This document shows positions 35,872-47,200 of a stretch of DNA of 64,000 bases, one piece after another; position 1 is the first letter of the stretch, and the number at the start of each line of letters is the position of its first letter. The translations under genes were made by a program, and so were the position numbers. The notes beneath the pieces are model-generated. The model saw only the letters and a program-made list of their open reading frames with translations, was not told where the DNA came from and did not search any database. Source of the DNA: Favolaschia claudopus (lineage: Eukaryota > Basidiomycota > Agaricomycetes > Agaricales > Mycenaceae); the NCBI GenBank assembly GCA_037176885.1, contig JAWWNJ010000011.1, positions 124,001 to 188,000 on the forward strand. Reading direction: 5' to 3'.

Positions 35872-36245
35872 TGTGATCGTGAACGAGCCCAGAGGTTGTG
35901 AAGGTTTGCTCAAATCTTGCACGATCTGTGGGCTTTCGTGCACGACCCTGGTCATCGTGCACGATCTGCGGCCTCGTTAATGGTTATCTACCACCGTTCA
36001 AGAGAGCTGGACTCGTTCACGAATCAACTAATCTCAAATACAATCAGTAATTCCATTCACGGATTCCGCACTCCTTCATGTTCGACTCAATCGAACACGA
36101 GCACTCAGCTCGTTCACGCGCTTGCCCGACTCAAACACGATTCATGCAATCCCTCCACGAAACGGGCTTCGTCGAGCACGCAGCCTGCCCTCCTTTGCAA
36201 TTTTGTTCATCGAACAAATTCTCTGAGCCGTGAACGACATGTCTG
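35872..36245. repeat. CGTGAACGA / TCGTTCACG motif array, left arm
   Basis: Degenerate repeats of a 9-11 base motif (CGTGAACGAG, CGTGCACGA, TCGTTCACG, GTTCATCGAAC) at irregular spacing in both orientations. A similar array, mostly in one orientation, occupies 55,010-55,330. Subterminal motif arrays of this kind typically bind the element's own transposase; this role is inferred. Confidence 0.7.
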
Positions 36246-36523
36246 GCTTCGTTCAGGAGACCTGCGTCAACACTTTGGACGGTGACCTCCAACCTATCGT
36301 GTCAACAACTCTCAACAATGATCAGCTACTGTGACTCTTGTTTTGAACCCCACCCTCGCTCGCGAAATGTAGTCTTCGAGCAAACTTCAAGCTCTCACTG
36401 TTGGGACACACCACAATCGGTTTGGCTTTCCTGTTCTTACCTGCCTTCCCAGTTGAAACATCAAATGCAGTACCTCTTCGCTGTCGTTTGTGCGTGACAC
36501 TGCGACACCTAGCAGCACCTACC

Positions 36524-36609
36524 AGCCCTATACGGCGATTTAATATATAAAGGACCTGTAATGAAAGGTGGACCTTTTATATATAAAGGCCTTTCGTTAA
36601 AGGTCGAAT
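36524..36609 (+). repeat. KDZ element, left terminal inverted repeat
   Basis: Starts AGCCCTATACGGCG and contains TATATAAAGGACCT, TATATAAAGGCCTTTCG and GTTAAAGGTC. In the outermost 30 bases 22 match the inverted right end, and the similarity continues with one gap through about 85 bases. The TATATAAAGG unit occurs twice in tandem. Confidence 0.8.
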
Positions 36610-37544
36610 TTATTTATATACTAGCGTAACGTACCTATCAATGGATGCCCGGGCGCACCATGTGGCGGCGTCGTCTGGCGGAATCGACCGCCCTGGCGCG
36701 TTTGCGGGATGGCGGGAGGCGCTCGGTGGCGGTGTGACGCATCACCACCCAAATTGGGTGCGATAATTCGCGCCCCACCGCCGCTGTACCGCCAATTCAG
36801 TGGAGAGGACGCAAGTAGATAGGCTTACCTTTATAATTCAATGTGTAGTATGGGCCAGAATGCCTTGAGCGGCTCGCACGACGACGGCCTCTTTGGGGGG
36901 AAATGGTGGGTGGCTTTTGTTTGTCGCTGTTTGAGCGCGATCCGATTGCCGGCACTTGCCGATTCCCAAATTTCCCTGCTCAAATTGTTAATATAGTGGT
37001 GTAGGTTTGCTTAGGATCTATGTAGTATGTGTTCATGGAGTAGGCTGGGACTGTTTTCAAATGGGCGCGCCGTATGAATTAGGATCATATTTGCCACTAT
37101 TTGTACGGCCATCATTTTGCGAGAATATTGGACGGGCCAGATTCGAATGCTCAGAGAAAGATACTAGCATTTATACTTGTACATATATAGTCCCTTGGCC
37201 AAATACGATATCAATTAGAACCGTTTTACACCCAAGAATGTGAACATCAGTTGTGCCTCAACATTCGGCGTTATTCGGTCATTCGGCTTTCAGACACCAG
37301 AGTCGAAAAGCTCGAAGTCCTAAGCGCCTAAGGCGCTTAACACATTGCTTGGGCGGAAAAATGTACAAGTCGCGTTTAAAAATCGCAGGTTGTTATCGGA
37401 GTTCACACAATTCACTCTTGGCAAGTAATCAATTATAGATATTAACAGTAGAACCATTCAGAGCTGTAGATTAAGACAATAAATAAAAGTTATCGATGCT
37501 TCAGTTGAATAAAGACATAATTCAGAGACACGAATCAAATCCTC

Positions 37545-40537
37545 TCAACACAGCGGCTGGTTGAGCAGCGATGCAAGAGCATAAAATGATTTGCAGGAAT
37601 TACCGAGTACGCCTACAGGCCAATGATCAGAGAAATAGAATATTTTACGAGAGGGCAGCAGGACATACTTTTTTTTTGACGGGCCAGGCCGCACATTTTC
37701 AGTGTCGGCTTTGCGCTTAGCTGCCGCTGCGAGCTTCTCCGCCGCTTTCTGCTCTTTCTTCTTCATCGCATCCTTCCGTATGTCTTCCATGGTACGCTTC
37801 TTCGGTGCGACGTAACCGGCCTTAACAGTGCGTTCGCTCGCACCGCGGAGACCGAGAATGCGGGGTTCAGGTGGTGGAGCGCGCGCGCCCAAGGCTGCGG
37901 GTTCAGCGGGAAGTGGGGCGGTGCCGGGTGGAGGAGGAGGAAAAAAGAAAACTCCGTGGTCACGGTCGCGAGCAGCTCGGTCGAGCTTTTTCTGAGCTGC
38001 GGCGGCAGCGGCGGCGGCTTCGCGATTCGGATTGCGTTGCGTCGAGACAGTGCCGAGCTGCCACCTGTTGCCGCCCTCCGCATCGTGACCCAGGAGGTAT
38101 CCGGTGTCCGCATCTCCGCCCCCAGCCCCACCAGCAACCCCTCCTCCACCTCTACCTCTGCCTCTGCCTCCTCTCCCTCTTGTTCCACGTCCTCTGGCAC
38201 CCCCGCCCCTTCCACCGCCTCGCCCTTGGCCCGCTGGAGTCGCTGCTTTGGGAGCTTTGGGAGCATTTGAAAGCGGACGGGACTCCGGAAAGTCATCCGC
38301 TGTCAGCGCTGACAGCACTCTTACCGGCGTCGTTATGGTAACGACGGGTGGAGCTGCGTGAGCTGCAGCGGTCGGGGGCGCGGGGTGTCTGTGGGGGGAG
38401 GGAAGGACGGGAGCGGTGGAGGCAGTGGTCGTTGTCGTTGTCGTGGAGGCAGGGGTCGTTGTCGTTGTCGTCGTGGCAGGGGCTATCCCCGTCATCGCTG
38501 GTAATGGGGGAGTCACTTCGGGAGCGGTAGTCGACGGTGCCGAGGGAGTTGGGGTTGACGGACTACGAGCCGTAAAAACATGTCGGAGCGGCGATGGATT
38601 TGCCGTAGTAGCGCGTTGGAATGCCGTCTGTGGACGCCCGTACGTTGATCCTGCTCGTGTAGGCGTGGACGGAACCGACACGGATCCAGCAGCAAGCAAC
38701 GCCGTCGCACTCGCGAACGGACGAGCCGGAGGCGGGGCGGACGCAGGTGCAGGACGTTGAGGATTACCGAAGGTCGGGGTTGATGGCATTGAAGTATGGG
38801 GCGGAAAAATCCAGTTCTGTGTCAATCCAGACGGCGCGGGAGCTGGGGGTGCTGCTGCCGGTTCTGAATTTGCGGGTGCTGGAGTTGTAGCTGGAGGTGT
38901 CGTCGAGAAAGAACGCATGATGTCGTCAACCCGATCGCCAGACGGTGTATCGCCTGTGATCATCGACAGCGGGTTAGGGCCGGGGGTACCTGCGATGTTT
39001 GGAGGGGCAGAGAAGGCATCGAAGTTGGATAGGGTCTCGTTCGAGAGGGGGAAGTAGTTGAGGTCCAGATCTAAAGGCGGGTAGTCTTGCTGACCAAAGT
39101 CTTCATCCTCACCCGGCAAGAACAGACTAGTGCGGGGAGGAGAGCCATTCGAAGGTGGTTCAGATGCTGTGGGCGGTGCCTCCAAAGCTGGAGAGATTGG
39201 TGGTGGAGTTGGGAGGCGAAAGTTGGGCCCATTTTCGGAGGAGGTCGATGTCGGTGTCTCAGAGGGAGGAATATCGGCAGGTCCACGGCTACCACCGGTT
39301 TCAGTTTGCTCTTCAGTGTTGGATTGTGTCGTGTTGTCGAGCTCAGAGCTCTCCTGAGTACGTATGGCGCGTTCTCGTCGAGTTTGGTGGTCTGAAATAT
39401 TGTTACTGTATTAGCATTGATAACGATGAATATAACTTCAATAACGTACCAAACACCTTCTTCCCAAACTGGTGAAGGGGCTTCACGACTTGGTCCTCCC
39501 ATCCCGAGTGTGCTTGGTCGAATGTATGGCCAGCAGCGGTGACGCCGTGGCAGTAGCTGGAAGAAATGAGATCAGCACACGGTCACGAGTAACGCGAGTG
39601 ACGCGTACGTCTGCGTCCCAATTCTCCCTCCCAAGTTCGGTATCGGCCCAACAAGCATTGTACCTCCAACCAACCCTGTTTTTTGCTCGACGTAGGCATG
39701 GACATGCTTGAGTAAAGGTCCGACCTCGTCAATCCCTCTGCAAAAATCATCTAAATATGAATTAAGGCTGATCGATAATCGCACTCACTGCTGGAAGGCC
39801 TCTGGTGTGCGCACTGACTCTGTCGAGATCGTCGAAGGCTTCTTCTGTGCTTGATACAACTGCTCAACAATTGCCATCTCCTCCGCTGTCGCCTCCAATT
39901 GTAACCGCTTAACGATTTGTTGCCGGAGAGTCTGCTGAGCTCTTCGACCCCTGGAAACCCGCTCCTTCCGCTCCTCAATAGTTTCTCCATCATCTCCGGT
40001 ACCCATGAGATTTTTGAAGCCCTCAGCCTCAAGAGCAGCGTTGATAATAGCTTTATTTCGCTTCTCCCAAATCTGTCGACGCTGCGAACGACGATGCTGA
40101 CGCGAACTACCCCCAAGCGCAGCAATAATCTCCCCTACCGCACCACTGCTGGATGACGCCGGGGTTGCTTCATTCAAGGCTTTCTTTTCTTTTTGAGAGC
40201 GATTATTATACCAATTACGAACGACCTGCGCGACAAGACGGTGAGTAAATGCTCAAAATTCAGTACAAAATCAATTTGCCTTGTTCTCAGTCACTATTGC
40301 CGCGCCAATGGCTAACGTCTCCTGTGGAGATCTCGCATCCTCCCCTATTGCTGCGCCGGTCGAATCCACCAGCGGAAATCCCAGCCGTCGTTCCACAGGC
40401 CAGTTCTGCAACCAGCCGCGAACAACTTTGATCCAAAAATTTCCCAGATGAGGCTGCAACTCGAGAAACTCGGGCCAGAAAGACTCCAAGTACGCTGCTT
40501 TGTCTGCAGGAAGCTGTGACTTTCTCCCCTTTGGCAT
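37545..40537 (-). CDS. KDZ-element cargo protein: helical N-domain, RGG-rich
   Basis: Function unknown. Chosen start MPKGRKSQLPADKAAYL at 40,537. About 90 N-terminal residues (SFWPEFLELQPHLGNFW) are followed, after a short intron, by VVRNWYNNRSQKEKKA, which resembles the recognition helix of a homeodomain (W-x-N-x-R). Next comes a helical region rich in Arg/Gln, then a conserved-looking segment (HVHAYVEQKTGLVGGTMLVGPIPNLGGRIGTQT, abbreviated here to its core GGTMLVGPIPNLGGRI), and a long disordered C-terminus: Pro/Thr-rich, runs of Thr, then RGG/GRG repeats (38,090-38,230) and a Lys/Ala-rich coiled stretch. RGG repeats suggest nucleic-acid binding. Similar proteins without known function accompany KDZ elements in mushrooms, to my knowledge. 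At least five introns are needed; the exact 3' end is uncertain because a final intron at about 37,618-37,667 is possible. Confidence 0.7.
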
Positions 40538-41039
40538 GGTCGACGAGAACGAAGTACAGGAAAATAATGGTGAGCAAGTGCAGCAAGGTATAATATTGTT
40601 GCGAGAGTTGACCACTACAGAGAGCGTCCGAGAGGTGAGTGGTCGAAACAGAGGACTTGTACGTGTTGTCGTTTAGGGATTGACTAATTTTTCTCAATCG
40701 GAAACAGGACCAATTTGCTATTGATTTCCTAACGAGGTAAACATTGGCCCTGTTCCTTCCATAGATCTCCGTGTCAGCTGTTCCTTCCACAGATCTGCGT
40801 GTCGGACCGATTGTCGTCAAGTACGGTACCTAAATGGGTTTCAAGGTGTGTCTCATCAGGTGAATTTACTTCTTTCTGATGTTCCTCATGTGCATCTCGC
40901 TAAATTCTAGTTGTCACATCGCCGATGAGAAGTTGGCCGGCCGCCTTAAGATTCTGACTCCGGCACAGTGTACTTTAAGATGCCCCAAGAAATTCAAATC
41001 GACATTCACACTCACATTCACCACCACCTCCCTCCGACC

Positions 41040-41716
41040 ATGACTGCTGCCCAACCCCCCTCCTCAGCCGTCCCCCAAACCGAGCTTCAAGAGCTTATTG
41101 CCCTCGTTTCTCGCCTTTCTGCTGCCTCCACAGAGGCCATGCGCCTCGCCGTTGAGGTCCAAGGTATGAGTATCTTTCATGTTATGAGACAATTTCTCTT
41201 ATTTTGCTCAAACAGCTCGATTGCCCGTTGTGGTCGCCGTAGAGGTCTCCGCTGCCAGTTCTGCAGCGACTACCGCTGCTCAGGCCGCCGCCGCTCAGGC
41301 CGCCGCCGCTCAGGCCACCGCCGCTCAGGCCGCCGCTGCTCCTCCTCCCCCGCCGAGTCCACCTCCCGCTCATGATTTCGATGAAGGGGGCCCTATATTC
41401 GTCCGCGGTGTTCCCCTCACTCCCGCCGAACTTGAAACAGCTCATCCGCCGGGTTCGGGTGAGACCTGGTATGTTGTTATTCGTGGACGAGAGCCCGGGA
41501 TGTATCATTCCGCGTGAGTTCTTTTGTCTAGTCTCTTTTTTCTTTCGTTTTACTAATTTCTATACTGCTAGTAAGCTTGCGGATGCACAATGCAACGGTG
41601 TTCCCTACCAGCTCAAGGCCAAGAAAACCTCTCGGATTCAAGCTCTCGACTATTATCGTGAGCATTACCAGGGCCCGGATAGCGAGAGTGGTGTTCAGAA
41701 ATGGATCGAGCCGTAG
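41040..41716 (+). CDS. Protein with RNase H1 N-terminal (viroplasmin-like) domain
   Basis: Three exons (41,040-41,163, 41,216-41,513, 41,572-41,716) give about 188 residues. The C-terminal 60 residues contain WYVVIRGREPGMYHS followed by CNGVPYQLKAKKTSRIQALDYYREHY, matching the hybrid-binding domain of RNase H1 (YVV-G-x-PG-Y-S ... V-G-x-x-x-x-x-K), which binds RNA/DNA hybrids and is reused in other proteins. No catalytic RNase H domain follows. Upstream is a short helical segment and an Ala/Gln tract encoded by a 15-base unit CAGGCCGCCGCCGCT repeated four times (41,281-41,340), then poly-Pro. An in-frame ATG at 40,980 would add 20 residues rich in His; the ATG at 41,040 is preferred by context. 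Cargo of the KDZ element. Confidence 0.72.
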
Positions 41717-42021
41717 TTTTCTCGTTATATGTTGTAAATCTGTTGCAATTGGATTTTTCTCGGCGCCGTTTGTGTTTTCTGTACCGCTTGAAAAGTTTTG
41801 CAAAACTAGTAGAGAATTACACGGAAACTACAAATACATTGATTCTAACAATTCTCGTGCCGTCGTCGCTCCATGTAAGCCTCGAAATGAACAAAAAAAC
41901 TAGGTAATTTGGGTTGTGGATCTGGAATTGGATCATCTTCCACCGGTGGGGTCCAGTACCGCCGCCGCGCTCGGCTACAGTATCCGTGAGTGCGTGCGTG
42001 AGGAGGATTAAATTGTCACAC

Positions 42022-42852
42022 TTACAAAGATGATGAGGCTGGAATAGGAACATCCGAAGCCTGTTCTTCTTGCGACACCTGTTCCTGTCGGGTAATTGGG
42101 CTAAGTTCCCAATCAATTTCCGGAGCGCTTCCGATGCCATGTGGATCGCCAGCCACTTCTGATATTGTGCTGTGCAGGGTATCAAACAACTAGCTCGTTG
42201 ATGATGATCCACTTACCGCATACCCATCCCTTCCTCAAACTCGTCTGAGTCTTCATCTTCATCCTCGACGCCGAAGGCAGACCTGCACATATCGCGATCA
42301 CTGGAAAATCTTCAAGACATGAAAGTACCCTCGCTAGTTACCAAGATACGGTCAAGGCTCACCTGTCTGCGTGTCCTGGACGGGCTGGGGAACGTGATCG
42401 CGACGCCAAGACCTCGGTTGATTCTTTCTCGGCGTCGGCCAAACCACGGCTGTTGCTCTCCTTGTTTCGTAATGCGTTTTTTTTCGGTCTAGACTTGTCT
42501 GACTTGCGACGATTCGCCTTGATTTGCGCCCTTCGCTACCGTGTCAATTCGAATGCCCCTCAAATGCTTGCTTTGCTATGCGCCTCCCGCCGTTTCTCTG
42601 CCATCTGAATTCGTCTCTTTGCCCGAATTATGTCTGCGCTGATTGGGACTGTCATGAGTAATCAAAAATTGGTAACATCAACACCTACTTCTGTCGATAA
42701 TAAGTTGCAGAGGCAATTCGCTTTGCCTCTGCTGCCGCGCTGCAGGTAAGAAAAGGGAGTCAGGTAATGCAATGGAAGTAACAATATGAATATCCGTCCA
42801 ACCTCGGGTCCTTATTTTTGTTATTTATTCTTCCCTTCTTCGGTTGCGTCAT
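42022..42852 (-). pseudogene. Decayed basic/acidic cargo protein gene
   Basis: From a Met at 42,852 (MTQPKKGR) through at least three introns the frame gives a Lys/Arg-rich middle (IIRAKRRIQMAEKRREAHSK ... RRAQIKANRRKSDK) and, after an intron, an acidic segment (EDEDEDSDEFEEG) ending ASSSL at 42,022. Splice joins at the 3' half are clean. Two in-frame stops, TGA and TAG, lie close together in the basic region (around 42,545-42,575); both are one C-to-T change away from Arg (CGA) and Gln (CAG). The basic region resembles the small Arg-rich proteins often carried by basidiomycete mobile DNA; no specific function is known. Confidence 0.5.
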
Positions 42853-45046
42853 GTTGTTGTTGCGGTGTGAAGGAAAGAGCGGTGGTGGCTATGCAGCACC
42901 TAAAGTCGACGAGCAAAGTAGACATGGAAGGCGATCAGACAAAGTGGTGAATATTTCGACTTGTCCACTTACCCTATTCTCGTAGCACCGAGCCCCACCG
43001 TTTGAATCCTCCCCGTTTGAATTGATTCTTACCAAACTGCCGCATTTCCTTCCAGGAACATGAAGATTGTGAGCAATACCTTGTTTTGGAGCACCACTTG
43101 AGTTTTGCAGAGAGTTATAGACTTACTTCCGAGGGTCCCAACTCAAATTGATCCACAAATTGAGTCAAACTTGATCTGATACTGGTCATTGAAGATCGGA
43201 ACCTTGAACTTGAATTTCGGTGCTCCGACAGGTTTCTACATGTTAGATGTTTGGTAGGAGTCAACAGAGTCCCAGATCGTTGCGAAAAACGACCGGTTTA
43301 TGCCTGGATATCGCGGCTTCGATCAGGTCAGAGTAAACCTACAGGAACTGACCTTTTTGCATTTGTACGCTGTTCTAATGTAGGTTTCACGAAGATTATC
43401 ATCAAAGTCCAGTCCAAGAGTTCCTCCAGGTGGGTGAACACACAATGATACTTGATTTCTTGAGCGGGCTGATCGTGGTCGAAGTCCAAGTGAAGTTGCG
43501 CTTCAGTCACACGCGTGACAGGACGTGCCAATTTCCTTATATGGACTAATCACTGTCGAAACGCGACTCAAGTATGGCCATTACTCGTTGTTCTGGGGCT
43601 CTCGGGTTATCCGGCCCATAATCTAGATACCATTTACTTCTGAAAGCTCAAGATCTGCGTTAATATGACATCTGTATGGTCCCAACAACCGTTGACAATT
43701 TCGCATTCAAACCATACCAGTCCGAAGCGAAAACGACCTCCGGGATGCATAATAAAGCTCCTACAAGTTCAAATTTATGCCAAACGCGTAGGTGCGCAAT
43801 TTCAACAGGATCAAATTCAATCTCATTAAGTTATGAATTGGACAATTTGAGTCGCTGAGGCATCGGCAACGGTCTCTCGGGTCGCATGTGCTATATATCG
43901 CAATTTCGACCACGGAGAACAATTTCTAAGGTACATCGGTATATTGTGCAGTATAATCTAAGGAATCTGACCATTTCTCACAAATTGACTCGGAGCAGTC
44001 AAAGACAAGATTTTTCAACTTACAACCGAGGATGTCCAACACACAAAACCTTCCGTGCTTTGAAGTTTGAGTCAAGAAATAAGAGAAACGAGTTAAGTTG
44101 CACCTAAATAACTTCTCCTTACCCATCCTCACACTTCTCTGAGCCCGTTGAGGGGTGTACGACCCTCAAAACTTGTTCTGCTTCGATTGTGCAGAGTAGC
44201 TTTGCTTGCTGGGTGCAAGAGGGTCAGTTTTGCGATCTGTTGCTTTGTATTTCAATTATTTGACTCTGGATTAGGTAGAAGATCAAACTGGACCCAAAGA
44301 ATGCTCAGCCCCTGTCCAGTTTCAGTCGTCCAGACGGTTCTTACACTCGCAAAATTTTTGTTCCTTCCACGCACGGCTCACAAGATGTGCTTGACTTATA
44401 AACCTGTAACCTTGGATTCTTGCAGGGACCTACCATAGAGATATAACTGTCATGTACAGAGCAGACGAATGTATACCGTTGCAGCACATTCTAACAAAAT
44501 CCTTGTTCCTGTCTCGCTTCGGCCCTTTCGGACTAATTCGGATAAACGAATCCTCACTCGCCGGCAATCTCCCATACCCCGTTCCGGAAGGTGGACCACC
44601 GGGCCGTGCACTGGATTTGCCGATATGCCGCTTTGGGCACAGTGATGCGTGAGCAATTTGGTTGATTAGTCATCTTTCGTCCCTTGTCGTTTACCATCAC
44701 CTATACGTCTTCTCAAATCTAGCTGGGGCTTCGTCAACCACGGCGCGAACCTTTCAGAGCTTTGAAATATATGACTTCTATGCTTCTTTCTGCCTTGAAT
44801 GCCTGAACTCGACAGCAACTTCTGCTTTTCACTCTTGAGATCAAAAACTACATTTTGTGCCAGTGTTCTCTCTCAGTTTGTTTTAGCCTTGCTCTCGGCC
44901 TTGGATCATGTCTGCCGACAATCTTAACACTTACGACTCCCTGTACTCAAATCCGGGTGATCCTAGCTTGCCCCCATTTGGACCGCTCGCTAAATGTGAT
45001 GGGTTTGATGATTTCGCCTCTAGCCTCTTCTTCCTTTCTTTCTTCC
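42853..45046. other. Non-coding stretch inside the KDZ element
   Basis: 2.2 kb between the decayed basic-protein gene and the next cargo gene. It holds only short frames with no recognisable motif. A frame starting at 44,908 (MSADNLNTYDS) might be an alternative first exon of the downstream gene but I could not join it convincingly. Confidence 0.45.
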
Positions 45047-46455
45047 ATGGCGTACAACATGAACGACCCTGCTCAACGTGCGATTGTCCACGACCGATTT
45101 ATGGCTGGAATATGCCCCACCCTGGGTCCTCAACGAAAAACTCGCGCACGCCGCCATGCTAAGGCCGGTAAGTCGACATTATTTGAAGTACTCTTCAGAT
45201 TTACGCTGATAAACGTTAGCAAAACTCACTAAGGATCGTCTGGCGCGAGAGGCGGCAGAACCAAACCAAACAGAAGAGGACAAAGCTCAAGAGAGACGAA
45301 TGGAGTTCTTCGGTACGTTGTTTTGATTCGCTCACCGTTCTCCTTTCCTGACATTGCTGTATATTAGAGCGCCAAAAACAAATACGTGGCCGTCCTCGAC
45401 CCCCCCCACGCCCCAAACCCACTCTGGTCGACATTGCTCGCGAGAATCTTCAGCGTAGCCTCGGTAGACCCCCTCAATCGTATCTTCATCCCATCCCACG
45501 CTCGAAACCCGCACGCGTCAGCTTTGCCCTCGACGACCATCCCCAAGGGCGACCTCAAGCACGACCCTCTCAAGTGCAAGTGCTGTCAACCGGTAATATT
45601 GCACTTCCCGATGGACCCGGCCTCGCGTTCCGGGATCGACTTGCCGCGTATTTTGGGAAGGAATTTGCTGAGGAGTGTGAGAGACAGAAAAAGGAGTTAA
45701 AGAAGGTCGTATATGCACAGCAAGAGCGCGCACAGCTGGAGGGTGTGATGCGTATGGTTGCAGCGGAGATTTTGGAAGTAGGATCTGAGAAGCGTCGCCT
45801 CGAAAAGGCGGAGAGGGGCCCAGCACCGGACGGCCTTTGGTTTGTGCAGGAGGGGTGCGTTCCATTATATTTTCATTCTGTGGTGTTTACTAATTTTATT
45901 CTTCTCTCTCTCTAATCGTACAGAGACGTGGTTTTTCTCGCTAGAGTCGACGGCGAAGGCCCGCACATGCTTGTGGGGTATGCTGACGAGATCAGAATTG
46001 TATGTAAATGATTTGAGTCGACAATAACCATTGATTTTACCGGTTTCTACTGCCATTGGCCGATAAGAAGCGGGATGAGGATAAAAGGCGCACATTGTAA
46101 GTGGTATGTAAATCTATTCCTATCTATTCTCTCTGTGGATCATGGGGAATTGTGTTGCTGCCAAGCCCGTGGAACGGTCGGTGATTTTCTTCCGAAGTGT
46201 CTGAACCCGCTAACAAGCCGTTTTCCCTATAGCTTCCGCATGACACTTGTCGATGTCAATGCTCACCAGATCGAAGCCGCATGGGCATCATCAAACAACC
46301 CCAGTTGCAGGGAGATGGGGCCGGGGAAGCGGCGGGAAGTTGTCGACGTTTTCGGTGATGGAGGCTACGCAAGGTTCGAGAACAGAGCAGCACGTCGCCG
46401 CCGCATCCTAGAGGAGAGGAAAGCCAGGAGCAAAAAGTCGAAGAGTCCGTTCTAA
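45047..46455 (+). CDS. KDZ-element cargo protein, unknown function, coiled-coil
   Basis: A six-exon model starting MAYNMNDPAQRAIVHDRF and ending RKARSKKSKSPF, about 320 residues. It is basic and Pro-rich at the N-terminus (KTRARRHAK, RGRPRPPPRPKP), has a central helical, probably coiled-coil segment (FAEECERQKKELKKVVYAQQ, then EILEVGSEKRRLEKAE), a compact segment (DVVFLARVDGEGPHMLVGYADE) and an Arg/Lys-rich tail (RAARRRRILEERKA). Phases agree at all joins except the short exon near 46,069, which is my weakest call. No family with a known role is recognised. Because it is collinear with the other plus-strand cargo genes, a role in the element's life cycle is possible but unproven. Confidence 0.6.
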
Positions 46456-46656
46456 AAAATTAGCCGTGTATGGATTCTTACTGCAAAGGAACAGGAAGTG
46501 CTTCCGAGATGATTGTCTGTCCACGCGCTGAAAAGATGGAAGCTCTTCATATCGTAACCATCCAGTCGGGGATACAGGAACAAAATAGGAACAAAACAGG
46601 AACACTGAAAAATTTAAAAGGCTACAGATTTGCGTCGGGGAAGTGGGTCAACTGAA

Positions 46657-47125
46657 ATGGCGAGCCACTGGTACTCCGACCGACCGGATTTCCCTACCAT
46701 TACTGATTCGGTGTAAGTTTTCTCGTTCTTGGTTTTGAATCTTCTCATGACAGGAACACAGAATTATCGGGACTATGTTGAGAGAGGTCAAGCAAGAGAC
46801 AGCTGCTATCGATGCGCACATACGTGTGCTCAAGCGGATGATTCGTTACCATCATCGCAGGTAAAATCTCAGTTCATACCTCCGGATATTGGTGACGAAT
46901 TAATCCAGACGCCTCGTGTCAAGCTCTGGTATCAGGAATGCCAACACACGGAAGAATATTCGAAAATGGCTCCAGATGATCCGCGCGTTCCAAGACCGAA
47001 AGGAGCGAAGTGATTTGTGTGTGTCATATGATATATGCTGCCGATGGGCGGAGAATGCCATCGCCCGAGGCGAGGGGGGCTTTGAGCTTCTGGAGGCGGT
47101 GGATGTGGCATTCCATTTGGTTTGA
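46657..47125 (+). CDS. Small cargo protein with a SYDI-C-W motif
   Basis: Three short exons give about 125 residues: MASHWYSDRPDFPTITDS, then a helical exon (IIGTMLREVKQETAAIDAHI), then an exon ending AVDVAFHLV. The last exon contains VSYDICCRWAENA, which closely resembles ISYDIVCQWHKNI from the KDZ transposase in the same element, the segment that carries one of the proposed catalytic aspartates. The rest does not look like a transposase. It could be a captured transposase fragment, a dimerising regulator, or a chance match. Confidence 0.45.
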
Positions 47126-47200
47126 TGACATGTATGATTTGCCTTACCACAAATTTATACATCCCGACCGACCCACTTTTTTCTACTTCCTTGACGCACC

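Noticed and set aside
36539..36620. TATATAAAGG motifs as promoters or a small palindromic MITE
   Set aside because: The matching inverted copy at 53,659-53,744 and the flanking 9-bp duplication show that they are the ends of the KDZ element.
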